A stretch of 64,000 bases of DNA from CAVZXS01 sp963779325 (GTDB taxonomy: Bacteria > Bacteroidota > Bacteroidia > Chitinophagales > Chitinophagaceae), in NCBI GenBank assembly GCA_963779325.1, contig CAVZXS010000025.1, positions 507,718 to 571,717 of the forward strand, written 5' to 3'. Made by a program: the position numbers and the translations under genes. This document shows, in pieces, positions 18,882 to 27,867 of this stretch; position 1 is the stretch's first letter; every line of letters begins with the position of its first letter. The notes under the pieces were generated by a model, which saw nothing but the letters and a program-made list of their open reading frames with translations, searched no databases and was not told the DNA's origin.

Positions 18882-18963
18882 CTTTAGTAGTCAAAAAATG
18901 ATGAGCTGAGTTTTAGAGAAGAAAGACGAATCCCGTATTTTATAAATTAATAAAACCGAAAAT

Positions 18964-19830
18964 ATGCCGCGAATTATTAAATCAGGACTTATTCAAATGA
19001 GTTTGCCCAAAACAGAAGGTGAGGGAACCATTGCAGAAATAAAAGAAGCGATGGTACAAAAACATATTCCGCTGATTGAAGAAGCCGGGAAAAAAGGAGT
19101 GCAGATACTCTGTATGCAGGAAATTTTTAATACACCGTATTTCTGCCCGGGCCAGGATAAAGCCTGGTACGAAAGCGCCGAAACTGTTCCCGGGCCAACG
19201 ATTGAAAGAATGCAGGCCTATGCAAAGAAATATAATATGGTAATGATAGTACCGGTGTATGAAAAAGAACAGGCCGGAGTATTGTATAATACAGCAGCAG
19301 TGATTGATGCCGACGGAACATATCTCGGCAAATACAGGAAGAATCATATTCCGCATACTTCAGGTTTTTGGGAAAAATTTTTCTTCAAACCCGGTAACCT
19401 GGGCTACCCCGTTTTTCAAACCAAGTATGCTAAAGTGGGTGTGTACATTTGTTACGACCGTCATTTTCCGGATGGTGCGAGATGCCTGGGATTGAACGGC
19501 GCCGAGATTGTTTACAATCCTTCGGCAACTGTCGCAGGTCTTTCGCAATATTTATGGAAATTGGAACAACCCGCACACGCAGCTGCTAACGGATATTTTA
19601 TGGGATGTATCAATCGGGTAGGTACGGAGAAGCCCTGGAACCTCGGTAAGTTTTACGGCAGCAGTTATTTTGTTGATCCCCGCGGACAAATATTTGCGCA
19701 GGCATCGGAGGATAATGATGAGCTGTTAATCGCCGATTTTGATTTGGATATGATTGAAGAAGTAAGAAGTGTGTGGCAATTTTTCAGAGACAGGCGCCCT
19801 GAAACGTATGGGAAACTTGTTGAATTGTAG
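18964..19830 (+). CDS. Nitrilase-superfamily amidohydrolase, likely beta-ureidopropionase
   Basis: 288 residues, nitrilase fold with the catalytic triad E53 (CMQEIF), K126 (KYRKNHIPH) and C163 (ICYDRHFPDGAR). The C-terminus SVWQFFRDRRPETYGKLVEL is typical of N-carbamoyl-beta-alanine amidohydrolase/N-carbamoylputrescine amidase relatives. The next metabolic genes on the strand are preT and preA (dihydropyrimidine dehydrogenase), so the last step of reductive uracil/thymine breakdown is the favoured role. N-carbamoylputrescine amidase remains possible. Confidence 0.85.
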   Translation: MPRIIKSGLIQMSLPKTEGEGTIAEIKEAMVQKHIPLIEEAGKKGVQILCMQEIFNTPYFCPGQDKAWYESAETVPGPTIERMQAYAKKYNMVMIVPVYEKEQAGVLYNTAAVIDADGTYLGKYRKNHIPHTSGFWEKFFFKPGNLGYPVFQTKYAKVGVYICYDRHFPDGARCLGLNGAEIVYNPSATVAGLSQYLWKLEQPAHAAANGYFMGCINRVGTEKPWNLGKFYGSSYFVDPRGQIFAQASEDNDELLIADFDLDMIEEVRSVWQFFRDRRPETYGKLVEL

Positions 19831-19836
19831 AGATCG

Positions 19837-20387
19837 GACACGGATGACACGGATGAAAAAGATTTTCACGGATTGATTTTTAATATAGAAATCTGTACCT
19901 ATCTGTGTTCAATACAAAATAAGTTATGAAATACGAAGAAATAACCAATAAAATCATTGAGCCTTTTTACAGAGTGTATAATACCCTTGGATATGGTTTT
20001 TTAGAAAAAGTTTACCGCAATGCCTTGTATTATGAACTGATTGAAATGGGATTTAAAGCTGATATGGAGAAAAGAATTTTTGTATACTATAAAACTCACA
20101 TTGTTGGTGATTATTCCGCTGATTTGCTGGTAGAAAATATAATAATCTGTGAATTAAAAACCGGCGAAAGCTTACAAGATGGAGACGAAAGCCAACTCAT
20201 TAATTATTTAAGAGCTACCAATATTGAAGTTGGATTACTTTTAAACTTTGGCAAGAAACCACAGGTAAAAAGAAAAATTTATGATAATGAAAAGAAAAAT
20301 TGGCGCACAATAACGACAAGAGAAATCTGATAAAATAAAAATCTGTGTCCATCCGTTTAATCCGTGTCATCCGTGTCATCCGTGTTC
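19837..20387. repeat. Inverted-repeat-bounded unit carrying the GxxExxY gene
   Basis: Left arm GACACGGATGACACGGATGA at 19837-19856; the reverse complement of the right arm at 20367-20386 matches it at 19 of 20 positions. Each arm contains repeats of a ttCcGTGTcAtcCGTG type, common in intergenic regions of this phylum. The unit separates the amidohydrolase from preT and holds a single gene. Confidence 0.6.
19926..20330 (+). CDS. GxxExxY protein (PD-(D/E)xK-like)
   Basis: 134 residues. The family signature GxxExxY is seen in YGFLEKVYRNALYYEL. The core DYSADLLVENIIICELKTG has the D and E-x-K arrangement of PD-(D/E)xK nucleases, and the C-terminus LRATNIEVGLLLNFGKKPQVKRKIY is characteristic. The function of the family is not established. 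The gene is flanked by near-perfect inverted repeats and interrupts a metabolic operon, so lateral insertion is likely. The ATG at 19926 follows an A/T-rich leader. Confidence 0.85.
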   Translation: MKYEEITNKIIEPFYRVYNTLGYGFLEKVYRNALYYELIEMGFKADMEKRIFVYYKTHIVGDYSADLLVENIIICELKTGESLQDGDESQLINYLRATNIEVGLLLNFGKKPQVKRKIYDNEKKNWRTITTREI

Positions 20388-20397
20388 AAAAAAAATT

Positions 20398-21766
20398 ATG
20401 TCAATAATCCATAACAGATTAACCAAAGAGCAATACGCCGAAAACTTCAGCGACATCCATCCGCCGTTTGAATCGCACAGTGCTGCATTGGTAGATGCCA
20501 ATCGTTGTTTATTTTGTTATGATGCACCTTGCACTAAAAGTTGCCCCACGGGTATTGATGTCCCGAAATTTATTAAACAAATAACAACGGATAATATAAA
20601 AGGAAGTGCGCATACTATTTTTTCAGCAAATATCATGGGCGCCGGTTGCAGCAAAGTTTGCCCCGTAGAAAAATTATGCGAAGGCAGTTGTGTTTTTAAT
20701 TTATTGGATGAGCCACCAATCTCTATTGCCAAACTTCAACGATATTCTACTGAAATGGCAATGGAAAAAAAATGGAAACTCTTCGAACGAAAGACCCTTC
20801 CTAACTCCCCTTTAGGGGCTGGGGGTTTTAAAGTGGCCATTGTAGGTGCGGGTCCCGCGGGTTTAAGTTGCGCCCATGTTTTAAGCAGGGAAGGAATTGA
20901 CGTAACTATCTTCGAAAAAGAAAGCAAAGGCGGCGGTTTAATGACATATGGTATCGCTGCATACAAAGTAACTCCGGAGTTTTGCGAAGAGGAAGTGAAC
21001 TATATTTTATCTATTGGTGGTATAGAAATAAAATACAATCAGGAGTTGGGAAAAGATATTTCTCTTGCCGCAATTAAAAAAAGAATATGATGCGGTTTAT
21101 CTCGGTATTGGTGTTGGAGTAGCAAGACAATTAGATATTCCCGGGGAAAAGTTGGAAGGAGTTGTTGATGCCATTCAGTTCATCTATGATATTCGGGCCA
21201 ATGGCTATTCAACTGTTCAGGTGGGTGATAAAGTAGCGGTAATCGGTATGGGTATGACGGCGATTGATGCAGCCACACAGGCAAAACGTCTTGGCGCCAA
21301 AGAAGTAACCATGCTCTATCGCCGCACCGAAGTAGAAATGCCCTGTACTAAACATGAGCTGGATATTGCCATGCTGGATGGTTGTGAAATAATTTGGCTG
21401 GCTGCACCGCAAAAAATAAAAGGAGCACAGGGAAAAGTAAAACAACTCGTTTGCAGCAAAATGAAATTGGGCGAACCTGATACAAGCGGAAGAAGAAGCC
21501 CTGTAGATACTGGTGAAACATTTACGCTGGATGTTGATATGGTAATTAAAGCAGCAGGGCAAGTACCATTTGAAAAATTGATGAATAAATTAAATATTCA
21601 AAATAAAAAAGGAAAAATTGTGATTGATGAAAATTGTGCAACAAATATCAAAGGAGTATTTGCAGGCGGTGATGCGGTGAATGGCGGTAAAGAGGTGGTA
21701 GATGCAGTGCAGGCGGGGAAGGAAGGAGCGAAGGCCATATTGAATTATTTAGACGTTGTTATCTGA
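20398..21766 (+). pseudogene. preT: Dihydropyrimidine dehydrogenase PreT-like subunit, split by a +1 frameshift
   Basis: Frame 20398-21090 encodes the N-terminal half, with Fe-S cysteines C37, C40, C45, C49 and C84, C88, C94, C98, then FAD motif GAGPAG at 150-155. It stops after DISLAAIKKRI. The C-terminal half (YDAVYLGIGVGVARQLDIPGE ... GVFAGGDAVNGG) continues one base later in frame. Removing one A from the A7 run at 21076-21082 restores a single protein of about 455 residues, normal for the family. PreT passes electrons from NAD(P)H to PreA for uracil/thymine reduction. Sequence error, phase variation at A7 or true decay are all possible. Confidence 0.85.
20794..20829 (+). repeat. Palindromic intergenic repeat arm inside the preT coding frame
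   Basis: The bases CCCCTTTAGGGGCTGGGGG (20807-20825) match, with one change, the arm CCCCTTTAGGGGATGGGGGC of the intergenic element at 54574-54593. Here they are translated as TLPNSPLGAGG (residues 133-143), a linker between the Fe-S domain and the FAD domain. The frame is kept, so the insertion is tolerated in a loop. Confidence 0.6.
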
Positions 21767-21975
21767 CCCACCCCTTTCGAAAAGTTCTTTATGATAAAAC
21801 ACTGCGGCCCCTCCGGGGAGGGGATGACGGTCGTTTTATAATTTAATTCATTTATGCTTTACGAAAAACGAAGCTCATTTAAATTCAGTGTAAAGAGTTT
21901 ATATGATTTCGGACACATCCCCTCCCCGGAGGGGCGAATTTAGGGAACGTAATATTTTGAGACACCGGGGTGGGT
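21766..21975. repeat. 210-bp MITE-like nested inverted-repeat element between preT and preA
   Basis: Outer arms ACCCACCCC (21766-21774) and GGGGTGGGT (21967-21975); a perfect 20-bp inner inverted repeat lies at 21807-21826 and 21916-21935, and each inner arm is itself palindromic. There is no reading frame inside. It fills most of the 355-base gap between the two pre genes, so it may affect their coupling. Confidence 0.6.
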
Positions 21976-22121
21976 TGCTGAACAAGGAACAGAACGATGA
22001 AGTGTGCGACGCAACGGAAGTTCATCCGTGTTAATGTCGCCGGTAACATAAAAAAAATTAAAGAATAGAATTATGAATTAATGCAGCAATAACTCTTAAT
22101 TCTAAATTCATAACTAAAAAC

Positions 22122-23391
22122 ATGGCAAACCTATCTTCAAACTTTCTCGGCATCAGCTCACCCAACCCTTACTGGTTGGCAAGCGCACCGCCTACCGATA
22201 AAAAAATAAATGTACTCCGTGCATTTGAAGCCGGCTGGGGCGGTGTGGTTTGGAAAACATTGGGCACGCAAGTAAAGAATGTTTCTTCGCGTTATTCCGC
22301 TGTTGATTATGGCGGCCAAAAAGTAATGGGATTTAATAATATTGAATTGATAAGTGACAGGCCGTTGGATATTAACCTGAAAGAAATTACTGAATGTATC
22401 AAACTGTTTCCCGACAGGGCAATGGTTGTTTCACTAATGGCCGATAACAACAAAAAAAGCTGGCATGAGCTAATTAAACAAGTAGAAGATACAGGCGCAC
22501 ACGGTTTGGAATTAAATTTTGGTTGTCCGCATGGCATGACTGAACGCGGTATGGGAGCGGCCGTTGGCCAAGATCCCGAAATTGCGTGCATGGTAGTGGA
22601 ATGGGTAATGGAGAAAGCAACAATTCCTGTTATTACAAAGCTTACACCCAATGTACATTCCGTTGTACCCACCGGAAGATCGGTAGTAAAAGCAGGTACT
22701 AATGCATTGTCATTGATTAATACTATTCAATCAGTAACGGGTGTAGATTTGGATACACTCGTTCCCAATCCTTATGTAGCGGGTAAGAGTGTCTTTGGCG
22801 GTTATTGCGGACCGGCAGTAAAACCCATTGCATTAAAAATGCTCACTACTATTGCGCAGGATGAATTAACCAAAACGGTTCCTGTAAGCGGAATAGGCGG
22901 TATCAGTAATTGGAAAGATGCGGTGGAGTTTATGCTGCTCGGTGCATCCAATGTGCAGGTATGCACTGCGGCTATGAAATACGGTTTCAGAATTATAGAA
23001 GACATGTGCGAAGGAATGAGTAATTGGATGGATGAAAAAGGATTTAAAACCTTAGATGATTTTATAGGTAAAAGTCGTTCCCAACATTACGAATTGGGAA
23101 GAGCTGGATATCAATTATCATCATATAGCAAAAATTAATCAGGATAAATGTATTCACTGCGGGCTTTGTTATATTGCCTGCGAAGACGCTTCTCACCAAT
23201 CTATCAGTTTGCAGTACGGTAAGCCTTACAATACGTATACGGTAAAAGAAGAAGAATGTGTGGGTTGTAATTTGTGCCAGTTAGTTTGCCCCGTTGATGA
23301 TTGCATTACGATGGAAGAACAGCGGGTGGCGCCGGAGTATGTGAACTGGGTGGAGTGGCAGAAAAGGGGATTGCCTTTGAATGATCATTGA
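22122..23391 (+). pseudogene. preA: Dihydropyrimidine dehydrogenase PreA-like subunit, split by a +1 frameshift
   Basis: The frame from 22122 encodes the FMN TIM barrel, including NFGCPHGMTERGMGAAVGQD with the catalytic-loop Cys of dihydropyrimidine dehydrogenase, but stops at 23138 after out-of-frame residues. The next frame over continues as VPNITNWEELDINYHHIAK, then two 4Fe-4S motifs (CIHCGLCYIACE and CVGCNLCQLVCPVDDC) to 23391. Dropping the C near 23076 restores about 422 residues, the usual PreA length. PreA reduces uracil and thymine to the dihydro forms. As with preT, error or decay cannot be told apart here. Confidence 0.88.
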
Positions 23392-23506
23392 GAGGATTAT
23401 GTACTAAGCTGTATTGCTACTATTAAGCTTCTGTTGCGTCGCACTCTTGTACTACATATTTTTATGGCGGCAATACTAAATAGAAAAGGATTAAATTCGC
23501 AATTAA

Positions 23507-24460
23507 ATGGCAAAGGCAGATTATATAACATCTATTATTAAGTCTCATTACAATAATGAGCTGGAGCGTTTTACAACTCTGGCTTTACAAATAGCTGCTC
23601 ACGAAGCTAAGCTTGGGCACACATCTCTTGCAAGTGAAATAAAAGATATTATTGATAAATCTAAAGAGACAAAACAAAAAACAAAATCCTTTGCGCCAGA
23701 TTTACAAGGTTTGATTGTCGAAAATGTGCCTGCAGTAAATCTAGCTGACATGATTGCTTCAGCAGATATAAAAGGGAAAATTGAGAGAATTATTTCTGAA
23801 TTTGTCCAAAGAGACAAACTTCGAAAACATGACTTAGAAAATAGGAGAAAAATTTTACTTTCTGGTCCTCCTGGAACAGGAAAAACTTTAACTGCCTCAA
23901 TAATTGCTAATGAATTGAATTTGCCGCTTTATACCATATTAATGGATAAAATGGTAACAAAATTTATGGGGGAAACTAGCGCTAAACTACGTCAGGTGTT
24001 TGATATGATTGGGCAAAAAAAGGGTATTTATTTGTTTGATGAATTTGATGCAATTGGTGGAGAAAGAAGTCGTGATAATGATGTTGGTGAAATGAGAAGA
24101 GTTCTAAACTCTTTTCTTCAATTCATTGAAAGAGATAATTCAGATAGCTTGATAATAGCTATAACAAATAATAAAGCTCTTTTAGACCAGGCATTATTTA
24201 GAAGATTTGACGATGTAATTTTATATCATCTCCCTGATAAGAAAGAGAAATTAGCATTACTTAAAAACCGATTAGCTCGATTCGAGGATAAAGTTAATTA
24301 TACACAACTACTTCCCAATATTAATGGCTTAAGCCATGCAGAAATATCCCTTGCTTGTTTAGATGCCATCAAAGAAACGGTCTTGAATGAAAAGCAGCAA
24401 ATGAATAATCAAATTATTTTAAAAGCAATCAAAGACCGAAATGCAGCATACCACAAATAA
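23507..24460 (+). CDS. ietA: AAA+ ATPase of an IetAS-type defence/stability pair
   Basis: 317 residues. An N-terminal ~100-residue helical region precedes an AAA+ module: Walker A GPPGTGKT (120-127), Walker B IYLFDEFDA (DE at 178-179), sensor ITNN (219-222) and arginine finger region FRRFD (231-235). It lies 9 bases upstream of a subtilase gene. AAA ATPase plus S8 protease in this order is the ietA-ietS arrangement, first reported as a plasmid stability pair of pTiC58 and later as an antiphage defence system. The ATPase probably restrains or delivers substrate to the protease. The surrounding region is accessory. Confidence 0.82.
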   Translation: MAKADYITSIIKSHYNNELERFTTLALQIAAHEAKLGHTSLASEIKDIIDKSKETKQKTKSFAPDLQGLIVENVPAVNLADMIASADIKGKIERIISEFVQRDKLRKHDLENRRKILLSGPPGTGKTLTASIIANELNLPLYTILMDKMVTKFMGETSAKLRQVFDMIGQKKGIYLFDEFDAIGGERSRDNDVGEMRRVLNSFLQFIERDNSDSLIIAITNNKALLDQALFRRFDDVILYHLPDKKEKLALLKNRLARFEDKVNYTQLLPNINGLSHAEISLACLDAIKETVLNEKQQMNNQIILKAIKDRNAAYHK

Positions 24461-24469
24461 TTCTAAACG

Positions 24470-26977
24470 ATGCCAGATTACAAGCACCTATTTATTAAAG
24501 GATTGGCAAAAGCTGAAAAGTATAAAATACTAGGCAAGCCCATTAAAGGTAAACCAATACCTATTCGTGACAGAGCTTCTCATAGTGAAAAATTGTTAAC
24601 TCGGTTTGAAAGAATTTGGGCAGAAAAAGAAAAAATAAATCAACAACGTTTTGCTGAACAAATTACAACAAGAGAAGGCACATATTTGTCTTTTACTAGT
24701 GCTATGGGCCATGAATTAGTCACAAAAAGCTTGGAAAGATTTAATAAGGATTCAAAGAAAAGCATTCGTCTTTTAAATGTAAAGGATAGTATAAAAGATG
24801 GGAAGTTATTAGTACAGGCAACCGTTTATATACCTACTGGTATGGAGGGTTTTTTTATAAAAAAGATTTTAGATTACCAAGACGATGAAAAAACTACATT
24901 GAAAGGTAAGCCTAAAAACGAAAAATTAGTAAATAGTATTGAAGATGTTACTATCGCCTTGTTGGAAGGTTTGTGGACTGATAATTTGCAAATGATTCCA
25001 GCAGAAAAAACAAAGTGGTGCGAAGTATGGCTTAGTGTTAATACAATAGAAAAGAAGGAACAAGAACAGATTGCATCTTTTTTATCCACACTAGAAAGTA
25101 TTGGTATCACTTTTAAAGATAACAGTATAATTTTTCCAGAGAGAGCCGTTTTACTTATAAATGCAAATCGTGCCCAGTTAATAGAGTTAATGTTGCGAAG
25201 TGATTTACTTGCAGAATTCAGAGCAAGCCAAGAGCCAGCGGGTTTTTGGGTAAATGAAAGCGCTGTAGAGCAACAAGCTTCGGTTGATGATTTATTACAG
25301 CGAATAGAAATAATTGGGAGTAACGTAAAAATATGTGTCTTGGATACAGGTATCAATAATGGTCATCAGTTACTCCAGCCAATTATTGATGATGCCAATA
25401 CACTTACTGTAGACAATGCTTGGGGGACAAACGACCACGAAGCTCGTACTGGTCATGGAACACTAATGGCAGGTATTGCTGGTTATGGTAATATGGAACG
25501 GGCCTTAACAACAGGAAACAAAGTTATAATCACTCACAAACTATGTTCTGTCAAAATTCTTCCCCCTCCAACCCAAGGACAAACTCCTAAAGAATTGTGG
25601 GGTGATATAACTGCACAAGGAATAGCAAGGGCAGAGATTCAAAACCCTGAAATGTTTTTAATTTATTGCATGGCGGTAACCTCAAAGGTAGATGCTGGAA
25701 AAGGACGACCTTCGTCTTGGTCAGGTGCAATTGATAATATTACATATGGAGATGGAGAAAACCAAAGATTGGTTATTATCTCTGGCGGTAATATTCAAGA
25801 CGAGGATGCATGGAAAAATTATCCCGAATCCAATTTTGTAACAACAATCGAAAATCCTGCTCAATCTTGGAATGCTTTATCAGTTGGCGCATTCACAGAA
25901 AAGATTTTAGTAAACGATATTGCCTTTAATAATTACACACCAATAGCAAATCAAGGAGAGCTTTCTCCTTATAGTTCAACGTCATTAGTCTGGGAAAAAA
26001 AGTGGCCGATTAAACCTGATTTTGTATTTGAGGGCGGGAACCTATTAAAAGCTCCCGACTCTTCTATCACAACACACGAAGATTTAGAGTTGCTTTCAAC
26101 TTCCAAATCATTTAACATTAAGCCGTTCGATACTATTAATGCTACTAGTGCTGCAACTGCTCAATCATCATGGTTTGCAGCCAAAATTGCTTTTGAATAC
26201 CCAAATGCTTGGCCAGAAACTTTGCGTGGCTTAATAATTCATTCAGCAAATTGGAATGAAGCAATGCTAAAGCAAATGAATGTCAAAGCAGGGAATAGAG
26301 GGGATTATAAAAATCTTCTTAAAGTATTTGGATTTGGAATTCCTGATTTAAACAGAGCGCTGTATAGTCAAGAAAGTGCTTTAACATTTATTGCAGAAGA
26401 GACAATTCAGCCATTTAGATTTAGCGAAAAAAATCAACCAGAAACAAATGAAATTCATTTTTTTAATCTTCCTTGGCCTAAGGAAATACTATTAGGGATG
26501 GGAGAGATACCAGTTAGGTTAAGAGCAACTCTTTCTTATTTTATAGAGCCTGGAGCTGGTGAAATTGGTTGGAAAGACAAATATCGTTATCAATCACATG
26601 GCTTGAGATTTGACATAAACAATGTTGGAGAAGATGAAGTTGATTTTAGAAAAAGAATAAATATTGAAGCAAGAGAAGAGGATGAAGAAGTAAATGGAAA
26701 TTCTGGAAGTAATCGATGGTCTATTGGGGTAAATAACCGCAGTACCGGTTCGGTTCATTCTGATTTCTGGGAAGGTACTGCTGCAGATTTAGCAACTTGC
26801 AATCTTATTTCAGTATTTCCTGTTATTGGGTGGTGGAGAGAAAGAAAACATTTAGGGAAAGTGGAAAATAAAACTCGTTATTCTTTGATTATCTCTCTTG
26901 ACACACCAGCACAAGATGTTGAACTTTATACTACAGTAAAAAATATGATTGAAGTGCCCATTGAAATTAAAACTTAA
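24470..26977 (+). CDS. ietS: S8 subtilase-like serine protease of an IetAS-type pair
   Basis: 835 residues, no signal peptide, so cytoplasmic. The first ~280 residues have no recognised domain and may sense the trigger. The subtilase core has the full triad: D292 (VLDTG), H329 (GHGT) and S560 (NATSAATA), with N441 in ISGGN as oxyanion residue. The serine motif differs from the usual GTSMAAP (ATSAATAQ). The C-terminal ~190 residues form an extra beta-rich region. It is coupled to the AAA ATPase 9 bases upstream. As the effector it would cut host or phage proteins when released; targets are unknown. Confidence 0.85.
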   Translation: MPDYKHLFIKGLAKAEKYKILGKPIKGKPIPIRDRASHSEKLLTRFERIWAEKEKINQQRFAEQITTREGTYLSFTSAMGHELVTKSLERFNKDSKKSIRLLNVKDSIKDGKLLVQATVYIPTGMEGFFIKKILDYQDDEKTTLKGKPKNEKLVNSIEDVTIALLEGLWTDNLQMIPAEKTKWCEVWLSVNTIEKKEQEQIASFLSTLESIGITFKDNSIIFPERAVLLINANRAQLIELMLRSDLLAEFRASQEPAGFWVNESAVEQQASVDDLLQRIEIIGSNVKICVLDTGINNGHQLLQPIIDDANTLTVDNAWGTNDHEARTGHGTLMAGIAGYGNMERALTTGNKVIITHKLCSVKILPPPTQGQTPKELWGDITAQGIARAEIQNPEMFLIYCMAVTSKVDAGKGRPSSWSGAIDNITYGDGENQRLVIISGGNIQDEDAWKNYPESNFVTTIENPAQSWNALSVGAFTEKILVNDIAFNNYTPIANQGELSPYSSTSLVWEKKWPIKPDFVFEGGNLLKAPDSSITTHEDLELLSTSKSFNIKPFDTINATSAATAQSSWFAAKIAFEYPNAWPETLRGLIIHSANWNEAMLKQMNVKAGNRGDYKNLLKVFGFGIPDLNRALYSQESALTFIAEETIQPFRFSEKNQPETNEIHFFNLPWPKEILLGMGEIPVRLRATLSYFIEPGAGEIGWKDKYRYQSHGLRFDINNVGEDEVDFRKRINIEAREEDEEVNGNSGSNRWSIGVNNRSTGSVHSDFWEGTAADLATCNLISVFPVIGWWRERKHLGKVENKTRYSLIISLDTPAQDVELYTTVKNMIEVPIEIKT

Positions 26978-27100
26978 GAAAAATACTTCCATCCGCCCCA
27001 GGGGGCTTGCTCCACAGGCAGTACAACATAATTGAATGAAGTGGGCAGCATCTTTCTTCCATAGTTCTTCGTAGCAACAAGGGGAAATAGTCAACATTAC

Positions 27101-27176
27101 TTAGCCTTGGTTCGTGTCCGTAACAAAATAAAACGCCCCGATGCGTGACCCCACGCATCGGAACAAATATCATTAT
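27101..27176 (+). repeat. Hairpin module, copy 1
   Basis: Starts TTAGCCTTGGTTCGTGTCC and contains a perfect 10-bp stem CCGATGCGTG (27138-27147) and CACGCATCGG (27152-27161) with loop ACCC, then GAACAAATATCA. A second copy follows 571-572 bases later and a third near 29.8 kb. It has no T tract, so it is not a standard terminator. Confidence 0.6.
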
Positions 27177-27266
27177 CGTTCTTTCCAGTAACAACCAAAA
27201 TGAATTAACTTTCTATACGACCTCTCTTAAAAAACAAAGTTTTAAATCTCAATTAAAAACCATACA

Positions 27267-27644
27267 ATGACCCTTGACCAGTTTTTACAAGAAGTTCCAG
27301 GAATATTTGACAGCAAAATAATACGAAAAGAAGGAAAAGTATTTGAAGCATCTGGAACAATGAAATGTTTATTTTACATTAAGGAAAGAAAATCGAAAAA
27401 TCAAAATTGGGGAACAACAAAAAATGTTATTGATCGTCTTATATCGCAAAGTAAACCCTGGTTTGTATTATTGTTATCCTCTCCTCCATATTCGAATTAC
27501 TTCTTGACTGCAGATAATGTTGAACACTATATTAAAAACAGTTGGACACATAACATTGATGGTGATTATAAGACTGCACCGACATTTCCATATGAAAACG
27601 AATTCAGCAGTTTATTACAATTAAAAAATAAAATTGAAAGCTGA
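27267..27644 (+). CDS. Orphan protein of unknown function in the accessory island
   Basis: 125 residues starting at the ATG at 27267. No domain is recognised. It appears soluble and mixed alpha/beta: TLDQFLQEVPGIFDSKIIRK, a strand-rich centre (MKCLFYIKERKSKNQNWG), NVIDRLISQSKPWFVLLLSS and a C-terminal segment. There is no signal peptide or membrane segment. It is a single gene bracketed by two copies of a hairpin module (27101-27176 and 27672-27757), between ietS and an HNH endonuclease, so an accessory or defence-related role is plausible but unproven. Confidence 0.5.
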   Translation: MTLDQFLQEVPGIFDSKIIRKEGKVFEASGTMKCLFYIKERKSKNQNWGTTKNVIDRLISQSKPWFVLLLSSPPYSNYFLTADNVEHYIKNSWTHNIDGDYKTAPTFPYENEFSSLLQLKNKIES

Positions 27645-27671
27645 TTTTTGTCCGTCCGGTGATTTTGTCTC

Positions 27672-27757
27672 CTCAGCCTCAGTTCGTGTCCCCAACAAAA
27701 TAAAACGCCCCGATGCCCGTATTGCTATCGTAATGCCCCAACGCATCGAAACAAATT
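27672..27757 (+). repeat. Hairpin module, copy 2
   Basis: Shares ACAAAATAAAACGCCCCGAT and flanking bases with copy 1. The stem is CGATGC (27711-27716) with GCATCG (27743-27748), and the loop is about 22 bases longer than in copy 1. It lies between the orphan gene and the HNH gene. Confidence 0.55.
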
Positions 27758-27867
27758 AAACTGAAAATTTGAAATGCGTTTATTTATTCTGTACAACTTA
27801 CAATTGGAAATCATTAACTTTCTGTACAAGAACTTGCCTAAAGCAGAATGTTAATGTTGCCAATAAC

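Noticed and set aside
23507..26977. IetAS as a wholly new system
   Set aside because: AAA ATPase plus S8 protease in this order is already described as ietA-ietS; only the unrecognised protease domains are open.
27101..27757. Integron attC sites
   Set aside because: The hairpin module lacks recognisable RYYYAAC/GTTRRRY core sites and no IntI is in the window; kept only as a cassette-like observation.
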